Origin: Gigaspora margarita
Lineage: Eukaryota; Glomeromycota; Glomeromycetes; Diversisporales; Gigasporaceae
Reading direction: 5' to 3'
DNA: 64,000 nt
Assembly (NCBI GenBank): GCA_009809945.1
Contig: WTPW01002161.1
Span: forward strand, 46,284-110,283
The position numbers were made by a program, and so were the translations under genes. Positions 10,931-22,639 of the stretch are shown in pieces (the first letter of the stretch is position 1; each line of letters opens with the position of its first letter). The notes under the pieces are model-generated. The model ran no database searches, was not told the DNA's origin, and saw nothing but the letters and a program-made list of their open reading frames with translations.

Positions 10931-12960
10931 AAAATGGATAAAAAAAGAAACTTCCCAAAGCTAAAAGCAGCAAGATGGCTCAAAAGAGATCAAAAAAACA
11001 TATAAAACAAAAATGTAAAATTTATGATAGGTCTATATAGTCATTTATCATTATTAATTAATTAAAAGTTATATTTTTAGTGGCTGTGAAGTTGATATTT
11101 GTAGCAGTTGCAGCTGCAATTGCTACTGTCTAAGCCAAGGAAAAAAAGAAAAAGACCAAAACACCAAGCACAAGTACTACTAGCAGTGACAATGAAAGTG
11201 AAAAAGATAGAAGGTCTAGTACTAGTAGCAGAAGTTCATCAAGAAGTAGCAGCAAGAGAAGTTCTAGTAGTTCGTTTAGACGTAGGCCACTGAGTCCATT
11301 AACTAGAGAACAATCATCCCATCTTCTAATAAATATATCATTATCATTCTCTTTTTTTTGTTTTTTTTTTATCTTTTTTTTTGTTTTATAGAACAATATT
11401 AAGGTATTAATTGTAAGGCCAATTAATGTCCCAAAAACTAATCTGGCAAAAAATAGAAATCACAAAGAAATGATATTAGAAAAAAATTAATACCTGTGAT
11501 TACCAAGAAGTTGTCTGGATACTAGCAATATTCAGGCACAATTGAAAAATATTAAAGCAATACTACAAGACACAAAGATGCACAGTGGTGATAAACTCTG
11601 ATAGTATGAAAAAGGCCTACAATCATGCCCAAATTTGGAGAAATACTAAGGTAAATGAGATAAGAATAATATAAAGTTTGTTTTTGTATAAATTATATTT
11701 GAACTATTATTTTTTATTATTGTTTTTTTATAAAATAACTAGAAGAGGAAAAGGAGATGTAAAGGTTTGGTATTTTTGATCAAATCAGAGAATAAAAGAA
11801 TAAGATCTATTCATAGAATGATTTGGAGTTGCTGATAATGAACAAAGATGGTAATTTATACTATTCAGTCAAGGAATGGATTATAGATGAGCAGGAGAAG
11901 AAAGAGAAGAAGTTGGTTTGTATTGATAAATGGTAGCATGGGTCCTATATAAGTTATTATTCTCAAAGATGTATATATTGTAATATCTGCTAATTTAATT
12001 CCATAATTTGAGTTAATATATTTTAATAATTATTTTTAATATTTTTAATATATATTATCTAGTTAAAACAGTTATTCTATAAGCGAATAGATCTGTACAT
12101 CAAACAGCTTCAGATGAAAAACAAAAGAATGTTAGAATAGCACTATGGCAATTGTGTTGATATTGAATGTATACTATACCAGATTGCCCAAGTTGGGCAT
12201 TATCTGATAAGGCCCATAGAAGATATAATATGCTGATTTTTCCAGTGTAAATAAGAACCTATGAAAAAGAAAAAAAAACAAAAAAAAAATAAAAAGAAAA
12301 GGAAGTCACACCTAGAAGGCCAAAAGTGAGAGCAATTTAGTGGTTCAAAAAGAAAAAGAAGTCAGGCTAATACCAATGAGAATGAGAGTGAAAATGGTTC
12401 GAGAATGAAAAAAGTAGAAAAGTATCAGTCATATAAAACCAATAAAAGGAATTAAGGAATATAGGTGCAGAAGTCTCAAATGAATATAAAGAAGAACAGA
12501 ATCAGGGTAATACAAAAAAGCAGTGAATTGTCACTTCCAAGTCCCACAGCAGCATCAATATTATTGGTAGCTGCACTAAAAATGGCATTAAAAAAACAAA
12601 CAGCAGAAGCAACAACAACATCAAAAACAGCAACAGCATCAACATCAAAAGCAACAATATCAAAAGCAGCAACAAAAGCAACAGGAGCAACAATAGCAAC
12701 AACAGAAGCAACAACTAACAAAAGGTAGTAGAGACAAACTCCTAGAAATTACAACTCCAGAAAAGACTGGTGTTGAGGAGGGTGAGTGATGAAGGTGGTG
12801 ATGGTGGAATTGAAGTTGAAAAAGAGAGATTGGATAAAGATATAAGTACAAGAATAGCAAGAGAGCAAGAAAGTTGAAAAAAAAAGAGGGAAAGGGTAAA
12901 AAAAGGTAAGGCAATAATAGATAAGAGTAATTATAAAGCACCAAAAAGAAGAAAATAAAA
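10931..12960 (+). pseudogene. Decayed coding region with Ser/Arg-rich and Gln-rich blocks
   Basis: I do not recognise the protein. On the plus strand, 11134-11340 reads as a Lys-rich then Ser/Arg-rich segment (for example SRSSSRSSSKRSSSSSFRRR) with no start codon and a stop just before it. Near 11835-11920 a frame reads 'MNKDGNLYYSVKEWIIDEQ'. At 12590-12760 CAA/CAG-type codons give a Gln-rich run with one internal stop, followed by 'DKLLEITTPEKTGVEEGE'. Frames shift between blocks, so this looks like an old inactivated gene or transposon ORF rather than an intronic gene, although introns cannot be excluded. Confidence 0.35.
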
Positions 12961-13084
12961 ATAATTTAAATATTATTATTATTTTATTTTATTTTTTATT
13001 TTATTTTAATAAATTTAATAAATGATAAGTTCAATAAATATACAATTAGAAAATATAACATAATAATTAGATACTGATAGGTTT

Positions 13085-13415
13085 AAATAGTAATATATTA
13101 TCTAAAAAAATTATATTATCAGTAGGCTGATATATTACTTATATACAAACCACCTTATATTATCTTTTTGAAACAGTAATATATCATCTAAAAAAATTAT
13201 ATTTTCAGTAGCCCGATATATTACTTATATAAAAACCAACTTATATTATTTTTTTAAAACAGTAATATATTATCTAAAAATTATATTATCAGTATCCCGA
13301 TACATTACTCATAATACCACCAACTTATTTTTATCAGTTATATATCTTCTAAAATTTTATGTTATTGGTAGGCTGATATGTTACTTATATATAAAAGCAA
13401 CTTCTATTATTAGTA
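13085..13415. repeat. Four tandem ~85-bp units, each with an inverted repeat
   Basis: Units begin near 13089, 13175, 13260 and 13337. Each starts AGTAATATAT(C/T)ATCT and contains the inverse ATATATTACT about 45 bp later, with 'ttatattatcagta' between, so each unit can fold as a hairpin. The last unit is the most diverged. Confidence 0.7.
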
Positions 13416-13621
13416 ATATCTTTTTTAATTACAAGTATCAGATTATTATAAAATTAGTTAATATATTAAAAATCATATTAAAATATGTATTATATTAATC
13501 ACATATCTCTTTAATAAAATTAATTTATTGCTCTAACATCATATTGGAAAATCAAAGCATGCAATCTCATAGTTTACTTATTGATATAATATCATATAAA
13601 AGAAAATAAAATTTTAATTAA

Positions 13622-14136
13622 AGGTAGAGGGTACATAGATCATTTATCATATGATTTTAGTAGTACAATAAAATTTATATAGAAATTAAAACTGTGCTAC
13701 TAATAAAACTTTTCATAGTTGTAATCAAATTTGACTAAAATTTATAATATATAGAACAAAATGCACATTATATAATAGTAAAATTTTAATAAAGTATATA
13801 TTTAAAAAAATTATACTTCTGTATATTATAAAGTTTCCCCCAATGGGCTCAAATTTCCTCTAGTTACAAAAAACAATTAATTTTGATTGGTCAATATCAT
13901 ATGATCATTATATGATTTTGTAAACAACTTTTGACAACTAAAATTTAAATTGTCATAACTTGACGAATGTTCAACCAATTTTAACAAATTTGCTATTTTT
14001 AGAATCAGAAAAACCTGCTCTATACTTTTATTTAATAGTTCAAAAACAATTTGCTTAAAAAAATTTTACAAAAGTTTAAAAAGAATAAATCAATACCACG
14101 AATTTTATATGTAATTTGCAATTTGTACCCCTACCC
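13622..14136. mobile_element. TTAA-flanked MITE, 515 bp (copy 1)
   Basis: The ends are imperfect inverted repeats AGGTAGAGGGTAC… and …GTACCCCTACCC, each next to TTAA (13618-13621, 14137-14140). TTAA duplications are known for piggyBac and Kolobok elements. The interior shares 'aatcagaaaaacctgctctat' and a 'gattggtcaatatcat' block with the copy at 15768-16242. Non-coding. Confidence 0.65.
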
Positions 14137-15157
14137 TTAAATAGCCAATATAATATCTTCTTATAATTGCTAATTATCTTTAAGCTATTAGCCAAAATTG
14201 CTTTTAAGACGATATTATATTATCTGACAAATATTAAGGTGATATTTTAATAATAGATTAATTTTCAGAAAATATTTAAAATATTAGTATTGTATCGTGC
14301 AAATAGATGAAAATTTTTTATTAAATAGCTGACATAATATTGGTTTATGATATATTTAGTCATTAAATTATCTTTAATATATCTTAAAAATATTTGTCTA
14401 TTATCTTGTATAAATCTTCTTACCAATATTTGAATATTGTTTTTATGCACCAGGCTGATATATAACATAACTCACTAAATCTTCAGCATATAGCCTTTTT
14501 TATACTCTATCAATTGGCTTATATCCAATAATATATCAGCCTGCAATTGCCTATAGTGATTATTATATAATATTTGGATGATATTTTTAATTATGACCTG
14601 TGTATATGTGTGCTCTTTATAATCTAATATTTTGTTTGTATAAATAAATATTTTAATAAACTGTAAAGAGTAAAGTTCTAAAAGTTGTATTAATTTAAGA
14701 ATGACTTGATAGTTTGCAATATATTAAAGTAGACAATTTGTAATACTAAAGAAATTTGTTATAACAAGTATCTTGGAAAGTTGTATATGATATTGATATA
14801 ATTTGTTTAGATTGTACTTTAGCAGGATATAATGCTTTGGTAGCTAAAGTAAAAAGTCGATATTCTGTGAGATCACTTGCTATTTGAAGCTCAGTTTCTA
14901 TAGCTACATAGGATATCAAAGCTAGCTCTGTACATTGGGTCAGGTCATTTTTAACTTGATCTCTGTGTAATTAATAAAATTTTATTAAAATTAACTTTAA
15001 TACTAATATATTATAAAATAACTTGTTAAGATTTTAAATTAAAGGTCTTTTATATTAAAATATTATTTTTGGTTTCAAAGTATTTATTTATAAACTAGAA
15101 CTTTTTCAGTTACTTCTTAGTAGTATTACTTAAATAAGAATACAACTACTATATATT

Positions 15158-15435
15158 CCCAAAAATTAGCTACTCTAAAAAACTATTTTTTTCAAAAATT
15201 TCAAAAAACAGTTAGCAGTTGCTATATATAAAGTCTAATTTTACTAAGTAAACCTCAAAAGAGCTATTAAGTAAACTTGTTCAGAACATCAAAACACATT
15301 TATAGTAAAAATATATATTATTTGAACAACTTTATTAGTATATTTTTTAATTTTTCAAAAAAATTTAACAATTTAAAAATAAGTTACCCATGTTTTTCAT
15401 ATAATTTTTTGTCCAAAAAGGTGGCTTATTTTCAG
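15158..15435 (-). mobile_element. MITE, inverted copy of the 9.1-kb family
   Basis: Read on the minus strand, it matches 9080-9378 through the CTGAAAATAAG end, the 'ttgtccaaaaaggtgg' end region, 'gttgttcaaat', and 'cttttgaggtttacttag'. Divergence is high and the left end is degraded (TTAGCTACTC). An ORF at 15277-15507 lies inside it and is spurious. Confidence 0.6.
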
Positions 15436-15767
15436 AAATATAGCATGAGAACATTCGAATCTAATAACATTTGGGATCAATATTACACAAGCCTTTATGT
15501 AGTATAGTATTGTAAAACCAGAATTTTTAGATCAAAGCAAACTTAAAAAAACTTAATGTCAGTGCAACACTTACTAATAAATAGCTTCGTATTGAGTGGC
15601 TCCTTAAGAAATTTAGTTGCATTATATTGCATTACATAAATAAAAAGTAGATCTATTGAGAGTTGAAGTACTATCTACTATTATAGTAAGAGGTAATAAA
15701 AATATATTTACTGCTTAATTCGTGAAATTTAAAGTTATTTTTTCTTTTTTTTATTATTATTATTTAA

Positions 15768-16242
15768 GGATAGAGGGTATGTAGATCATTTCTATTAATA
15801 GATGAGTAACAAAAATATTTTTACTGTGAATTTACAAGTTGCTACATATAAAAGTTAATTTTTTACTAAATAAATTGTTATTTTTATATAAGTTAAATTG
15901 TTCATAATAAAAAATTACACATAACTTAAAAATTTTATTAATTTTGAATAAAATTTGATAAAGTTTTTATAGTAACAACTTTTGTGGGATGTGGTCTATT
16001 CTGTGGGGGTGATCACAAATTGGCCAATCAAATCATGTGTAAACAATAAGTAAACTAGGGTCACAAAGATAAAACCAGCTATATCTTATGTTATAATGAT
16101 TTGACCACCAGAATCAGAAAAACCTCCTCTACAATTTTATTTAAAAATTTAATATGGTTACTTAATACAAATTTTCTTTATTATTAAATATAAAATTTTT
16201 AGTAACTAGTTTTAATAAAAATGATTTACATACCCTCTACTC
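15768..16242. mobile_element. TTAA-flanked MITE, 475 bp (copy 2)
   Basis: Terminal inverted repeats of about 24 bp: GGATAGAGGGTATGTAGATC at the left and the inverse of GAGTAGAGGGTATGTAAATC at the right, with TTAA at 15764-15767 and 16243-16246. It is better preserved at the ends than copy 1 and shares its internal 'aatcagaaaaacct' block. Confidence 0.7.
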
Positions 16243-16305
16243 TTAAGTAATCAACTTGTTTATTTTATTTGTAGGTTTTTATAGACAATTTTTAAAAGTC
16301 ATATA

Positions 16306-16647
16306 TGGGGTGTCCCCTTTTAAAAGGGCCCATTTTTACATTTTTTTGAAAAATGAGTTTTCATTATATTTATATAACTTTTGACATGATTGACATTTTT
16401 CAATTATAAATGAAAGTCGATTTGCATAATAAAAAATAGAGATAATGTAAAAGAAATATTACATGAAGTTGTCCAAGGCCAAGCACATCACGAGATTATC
16501 TGATAGTCACCTGTTACATTTAACCAATTAAAATCGTAGAATTTGATTATTCCCGGATCAGTCCAAAAATCAAAACAAATGGTTAAACTCAATTATCTCA
16601 AAATAAAATATATGTAAAAATGGGCCCTTTTAAAAGGGGAGACCCCA
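16306..16647. mobile_element. TA-flanked MITE, 342 bp
   Basis: Terminal inverted repeats of about 35 bp start TGGGGT(G/C)TCCCCTTTTAA and include AAAAGGGCCCATTTTTACAT. TA lies on both sides (16304-16305, 16648-16649). The end also contains its own small palindrome CCCCTTTTAAAAGGGG. Non-coding. Confidence 0.75.
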
Positions 16648-18780
16648 TATGTTCTTTAGAAGATGTTTTATTCAATAGACACTATTTTAAATATACAATA
16701 ATATAGTTTTGTTAATTATATTAAATTTTAAAAAATTTTAATAAAGGATATATAACTCGTTACCAGAAACTTTTTTAATCAAGTCCTTGCATTTGTAAGT
16801 TGTATTATAATTTGAATGAATAATTTTATTCTTTACAATACAAAGTTGTTAATATAATAAAGAAATTGTAATATTTGAATTGTACCTGTTGATTAGTTGG
16901 GTTGTTTAGTTATTATCTATCTGTTTTTACAAAATGTGCATCATGTGGTTCTAAAACAGTTTTATAATTGGTCAACTACCTTATGATCAAACCTGTGCAT
17001 TTCTGAAAAATGCGAAAGTCCCCTATGCTTGGGAATATACAGTAGCTATATATATTTTTTTAGTATTTATTTTAAGTAATCTGCCCAAACATTCTATACT
17101 AGCAATTATAGCTGCAACTTAATTTTTATATAAATTGTTTTCTAATTACCAATTTTTATTGTTTTACCAAGGCATAAGCAGAACATACATATATAGTTAG
17201 TTCCAACTTCTAGATCATTTTTTATACTTTTTAAACACTATTCTGTACAAGTATAAATTGGGTTATCCTTAATAAATAACTTGTTAAAATGATTTTAGTC
17301 CTACTAGATATCATTTAGACTTTAATAACTTATGCTATAGTATTAACTAACAATTATGATTAGAGGTACTCTAAACCATTACTATTATTTACTTCTGCAC
17401 TTGTAAGGTTCATTTTAATTCCAATACCTACTTCTATCTTTTCTTTTGTTCTTGTACTAATTATTTTCAAATTACAAACCAGTTAGCTCAGATAGGTCAA
17501 GTTATTTCTGTATTAGATACTATTATAGTTTTCTTTCTTTGGTTTTTACTTCTATAAATAGATTTTTTTATGCAGTATAGTACCTAATAATGGACTTTTT
17601 TCTTCTAAGGTCTTATGATTTAGTTTTCATTTCTGATTTCTAAAGTTCCAGTATTAGTAGTACTATCAAAATTTTTATTACCTTTTTTTACTTTGGTATT
17701 GCTAAACAGATTTTAATTACTTTAGTTTCTTGAATTTGTTTATACTATGTACTTAAAGTTTCTATTCTAGATAATAGTACCAAAGTTACAAGTATTATAG
17801 AGTAAATAGAGTTGAATCAATAGAAATCAAGCAAATATTTTTTAATATTTTTTTTAAAAATTTTAAATAAATATAACTTAACAAAAACTTAATTAAATTT
17901 GATATACAAGTTTGTAAAAATTATTTATATAGAACAACAAAAATATTTCGAAAGTTCCAAATAAAAAAAAAAAGAAAAATTGAATTAATACTACCTTTTT
18001 GCGATTATATAAATAAATATTGTAGAGATATTTATAATTTTATTACGATCGTATAATGGTATACCCTTCTTACTTACAGTTAACAGAAATAAAAAGGAAA
18101 TTATGTTGGACTGTATAAAAGTATTTAAAGCACTTTATCAGTCCAACAAATATCCGTTTAACAAGTTCAAATTAATGGTCGAAATCTTAGCAAGACAATA
18201 AATGATGTCCACAAGAACTAAGAACTAGGCGTGCTAAAGATGTTTAAGTAACAATCAAATCATGTTTTGTTAAAATAACGGAACCCACATGCAGTGTAAA
18301 AAAATTAATGATCACAATTAGACGCGTATTGCACACTAAATTTTAAATTTGATGTGCGCTTTTGCGTACTTAATTATAATTTATATTTTTAATTATATAG
18401 CGCACATAATATAAACCATAAACTCGAACCATGATGTAGCCGGTTTTACGAGCTAAAACGCGAGCTTCACCTTGCTGTATTATAATTTTTAATGGATATT
18501 CTATTTTTATAATTTATTGATTATTGTAAATTTTTTAGAAATGTACTTATAAAAAAAATTTTAAATCGATTAACTTAACGTTTATTATTTTTTTAAATAT
18601 ATTTTGAATCGTCAATTCGAATAATATTAAAATCTTAAATGTTCAATTACTTGTTTTTAAGTTATTATACTTTTTCCCTTACAGCACTCATTTTTTAACA
18701 TTTTTCAAAATAGAATTTTACTTTTTATTATAATTTCCATTTATTATTCTAACTAATAATATACAAAATTAATATGCACT
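16648..18780. other. Gene-free AT-rich interval downstream of the amine oxidase
   Basis: No supported gene. It contains a truncated copy of the intronic MITE described below (17811-17932), but otherwise I see no repeat or RNA signal. The sequence becomes less T-rich after 18000, which may mark the downstream flank of the amine oxidase gene. Confidence 0.35.
17811..17932 (-). repeat. Truncated inverted copy of the amine-oxidase intron MITE
   Basis: The plus strand here ('gaatcaatagaaatcaagca', 'aacttaacaaaaacttaa', 'tacaagtttgtaaaaatt') matches the minus strand of 20764-20992. The second half is missing. It shows the intronic sequence is a dispersed element, not unique intron. Confidence 0.6.
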
Positions 18781-21374
18781 TTAATAACCTTCAAAAGCAT
18801 TAAGATTTCCATTCCAATATTTTAATAATCTTGTGTTCTTTAATTCAGACCATTTATTACCCATTAAATTTTCAAGCAGTATTTCTCTGACTACTCTAAC
18901 ACCAGAATTTAAAGAGCCAACAATCCATGCGCAATGTATATCTGTGTGCTCTCCACCCCAATGAATAGATTCTTCCGGTCTCATCATGGGATCCATTAAT
19001 GTTTCTAATTGTGAGACGCCATAGTAAGCAAAGGCACCTCCCGAAGTCCTATCATTCGGCCAATAATGAGCTTTATTATTTTCTTTGCCTGGAACCCATT
19101 CTTTATATACAACGTCACCATGAATAGTTGCTAAATCTTTTAATGCAAGTTCAAACCGTTCTTCCTCATTAAATTGACCATATTTTGTAGCATCATTACC
19201 CCAAGTATAAGATGCTAAAAGAACTCCAGGATTATCTGCAGATATGTTTTGATAATATGAAGGATAGACCAAAGTACGAATAGAAAGGTCTGTATAAGTG
19301 GCACCACCAACAATTCCAATATTAGAAGTTGTAGGATTAGCACCAGTTTCAGAAGGAGTTTTTTCCCAAAACCGTGATTTAAATTGAAGAAATATTTTTC
19401 CTGAAAATGAATAGTCCATTTCACGAATTGCATTTCGTTTTTCATATGATAATGCTATTAAATGATAAAGACAATAATTATTATTTTTAATTTCAATTAT
19501 ATTCATAAAATTGATTTCTTTAAAGATTCAATAAATAATAATAATAAATAATAATTGCACTAACTTAAAGGTAAATCCCAATGACGGACGAGACCTAATG
19601 GAACAGTGACAATTACTCGATCAAAAATTTCCGAGACGCTTCTTCCGTTATTTCTCCAATACACTTCAATTTTATTATTATTTGTTTTTTCCAGCTTATA
19701 AACTTCACTATTATAAGTCAAATTAAGATTTTCTTTATTGATCATTGGCAAGAAAGCATTAGGTAACCGTTGCATTCCTTTATCAATGGTATTCCAGCTT
19801 ATCTCATAATTAGGGTTGCTAAAAGTATACATATCTATGACAGAAGAAACAAAACCATAATGATGATATTCGCCTAATATGTATACAGTATAGTATTTAT
19901 AATCATTATAATTAATTAAAAGTCGATATGTAACTAATAAAAATAAGGAAACAATAACATGCCTGTGCCTGCATTTTGCAATTCAATAGCACTAATAATT
20001 TCATCATAATCAGCAGATTTTGATGGTAATGCTTTGGGGAGGTAAACTTCTTTTAGATAAGAATAAACACTATGATGATCGTAACGTTTTAAATTTATGA
20101 GACCATTCGTGAAATTTGTATCCAATTCATCAAAGAAAGGTTTTAATGCATCATTCCAAAGATTAAGATAATTATCCGGAATCTCATTAGGTAATCCTAA
20201 TTGTTTTGCTCCAACACTTTCGGAATAATTATTAGTCATAATTTTGCCAGATGGATCTTTTTTGTTGTTAAAGTAATACAAGGCACTTTGTGTGGACATT
20301 ATATGAGTATTAGGATTAAAATGTATATAAATCATTAATATATATTTATAGTGATAATATATTTATAGTGATTTGATTATATATTTAAAATATTTTACTA
20401 ACTTTGGATTACTATAAATATAAGGAATAAGTTTGATACTTTTATCTGGATCATCTTTTTTATTATATTCATTCAGATAATCAATTGTATCAAAGACTAG
20501 TTGGTGTGGACTAAGATCTGGTCGATTTTGGATATAAGGTAATCTCATTGCGCCAAGTTCGCCATATAAACGTCTTTCATCATCAGGATTATCAGTAAAG
20601 TAATGAGTAAGAACACGTCCACCAACACGATCTTGATATTCAAGTATAGTAATATCATTGATACCGGCTTTTTTCAAAAGGAGGGCCGAGAACAAACCTG
20701 ATAATATAAATATAGAATTAAATCGATTAAATACCTTCATGAAATATAATAGTAATATGGAAAGGGTCAATAGAAAAAAAAATATTTTATAATAAAGATT
20801 TTTTTATAACTTTGAGCAAGAATAACTTTACAGAAGCTTAACCAAATTTAATAAAAAATTTTTCAAATAATTTTTACAAACTTGTATAATTAATTTGAAT
20901 CAAATTTGGTTAAGTTTTTGTTAAGTTATATTTGTTTATCATTTTTAAAAAATATATATATTAAAAAATATTTGCTTGGTTTCTATTGACTCAACTCATG
21001 TATTGATTAAAAACATACCGGTCATTCCTGCGCCTACAATGCATATTTCTAATAGAAAAGCATGAAATAGAATTAACATTCTTACAATTATATAAATAAA
21101 TTATAAATATGGAATATATTATACTTGGATTTTCAAATGGAGTATTTTGAGGGTTCGCGTTTATATTTTCATCATTAATTCTAGATATAATTATAATAGA
21201 TTAACATTAATAAGATCAATTTAATAAATACATATATATACGCTTACCTTTTGTGGTAATCATTGTAGTAATAATAATCTTTTAAAAATGCCGAACGTTT
21301 GTCACCATTTCTATCTGGTGTGCTTCTTTGACGAGGCAATCTTGCTAATCTTTGTCTTTCAATTGCTCGATCAT
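18781..21374 (-). CDS. Flavin amine oxidase (L-amino-acid-oxidase-like), 7 exons visible
   Basis: Exons by frame and splice consensus: 21374-21248, 21180-21125, 21048-21019, 20697-20403, 20285-19963, 19873-19565, 19454-18781. They join without stop or frameshift to about 604 residues. The FAD Rossmann start 'KICIVGAGMTGLFSALLLKK' lies near residue 62, followed by 'ILEYQDRVGGRV' and 'YGELGAMRLP'. The C terminus has the FAD-contacting 'GGEHTDIHCAWIVGSLNSG'. Family members oxidise amino acids or amines to the oxo product, ammonia and H2O2; the substrate here is not readable. Introns are 67, 76, 321, 117, 89 and 110 bp. The 321-bp one carries a MITE and the 89-bp one uses a GC donor. The N terminus is incomplete: an exon ending at 21439 (donor gtgaag) is in phase upstream, and I could not find the start codon. 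No lesion seen; likely functional. Confidence 0.85.
20764..20992 (-). mobile_element. MITE inside an amine-oxidase intron, 229 bp
   Basis: The ends GGGTCAATAGAAA and …TTTCTATTGACTC are inverted repeats, and an inner pair (AAATTTGGTTAAG… and the inverse CTTAACCAAATTT) flanks the 'tacaagtttgtaaaaatt' core. It fills most of the 321-bp intron at 20698-21018; without it the intron would be about 92 bp, the local norm. No clear target duplication. Confidence 0.6.
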
Positions 21375-22127
21375 CTTTATAAGAAATAACTTGTTAAAGA
21401 TAAAACATATCATAATATACATTCAATGCTAACTTCACCTTCTGCTTTTTTTTCTCGATAAGAGTTGTGAAAATGAAGGTAAAATAATTAAATATAATAC
21501 TTACGCACTAGCAAATTACAGTATAGGAAGAGTTGAAAAAATTTATTATTAATTATTAAATCAATTTTTGTTTTTTAATACTTACATACTGGAATTTACC
21601 AAAAAAAAAAAAGATAATTTATTTATTTTATTATTAAGTAGAAAATAGCATGTTTATAAACCAATAAAAACAATACCTACAACCTATAACAATAAAGAGA
21701 ACATATTTAAAAATTGGTTAGTGTTAAAGCAATATTATTATTAAAGATAAAAGTTTTTGCATCAATTGTCATATATCCAATTGGGCACAATAAACGCGTG
21801 TATAAAAAGGGATTTTTTTGTCAATCAAGTTTTTTAATTTTTAATACTTATATAAAGTATTGTTTTTGCTACACGCATTTATTAGTAGCTAAATTATAGT
21901 TAGCTTATACCCGGATGTAAAATCTAGTTGAAATATTTACTTTGGGCCAAAGACGAAATAAGAATCAATGTAATGATAAAAATAAAATAAAATTTAAAGA
22001 TCATATTGAACGAACTTGCTGAAAGGTCAACCCCAATACAGAAATGAAAAAATAATTTAGCACTTTTTATATGTTTAAGGATGTAGAGGCATTCTTATGC
22101 TATAGATTATAATGTAGTTAAAAGTAC

Positions 22128-22250
22128 AGTCGAACCTCCCTAAATGCAACCCTTATTGCTAAAGATTGTAACTAAAAAATGGTCAAGCTTCCCTAAATGT
22201 AACCTTACTAAATGTATGACCTCCTAAATGTAACATATCCTAAATTAAGA
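22128..22250 (+). mobile_element. Possible truncated Tc1/mariner-like end
   Basis: TACAGTCGAACCTCCCTAAA at 22128 resembles the end of a TA-inserting element, and 'cctaaatgtaac' then repeats four times in degenerate form to 22230. The matching opposite end is not found, so either it is truncated or this is a coincidence of a short repeat. Confidence 0.3.
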
Positions 22251-22390
22251 TTCAAATTCTGGCTCAAATACATATTTAACAAGTAAAGCAGTTTTTTGCA
22301 TTGTGCACGTAATGATATGATTCGAAAATCGATTAATCGACAAAGTTAATAAGTTAGCAGTTTATCGATTTAAAATGGTTAAAATAACTA

Positions 22391-22637
22391 CCGTATACTG
22401 CCGTATAAACAACCCCCACATATCAGACCCCCTATGAATTATACCCAGATCTATAGTATGGGGGTAAATTTTCTAGATTGCTATATATATACTACTTTAT
22501 ATAAAATTTCCATATATAAATTTTCCAGTTATCAGACCCGTACCAATACAAGAGACCCGGGTCTATTAATAGGTTATAAAATGGGTAAAATAGTGGTAAA
22601 ATGTAACAGATCCGGTTGTTTATACGGCAGTTTGCGG
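22391..22637. mobile_element. TA-flanked MITE, 247 bp
   Basis: Left end CCGTATACTGCCGTATAAAC and right end inverse of CCGCAAACTGCCGTATAAAC, followed by AACC; TA at 22389-22390 and 22638-22639. Consistent with a Tc1/mariner-type non-autonomous element. The 68-codon frame within it is not a gene. Confidence 0.7.
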
Positions 22638-22639
22638 TA

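Noticed and set aside
10711-11005. Hydrophobic Phe/Leu/Ser-rich ORFs
   Set aside because: They are translations of the polypyrimidine tract.
12465-12944. Ala/Thr-rich and Leu-rich ORFs on both strands
   Set aside because: Alternative-frame readings of the CAA/CAG-type repeat block.
18420-18480. Possible tRNA gene on the minus strand (TAGCTCGTAAAACCGG and GGTTCGAGTTT)
   Set aside because: A-like and B-like boxes are only about 25-30 bp apart and no cloverleaf can be drawn.
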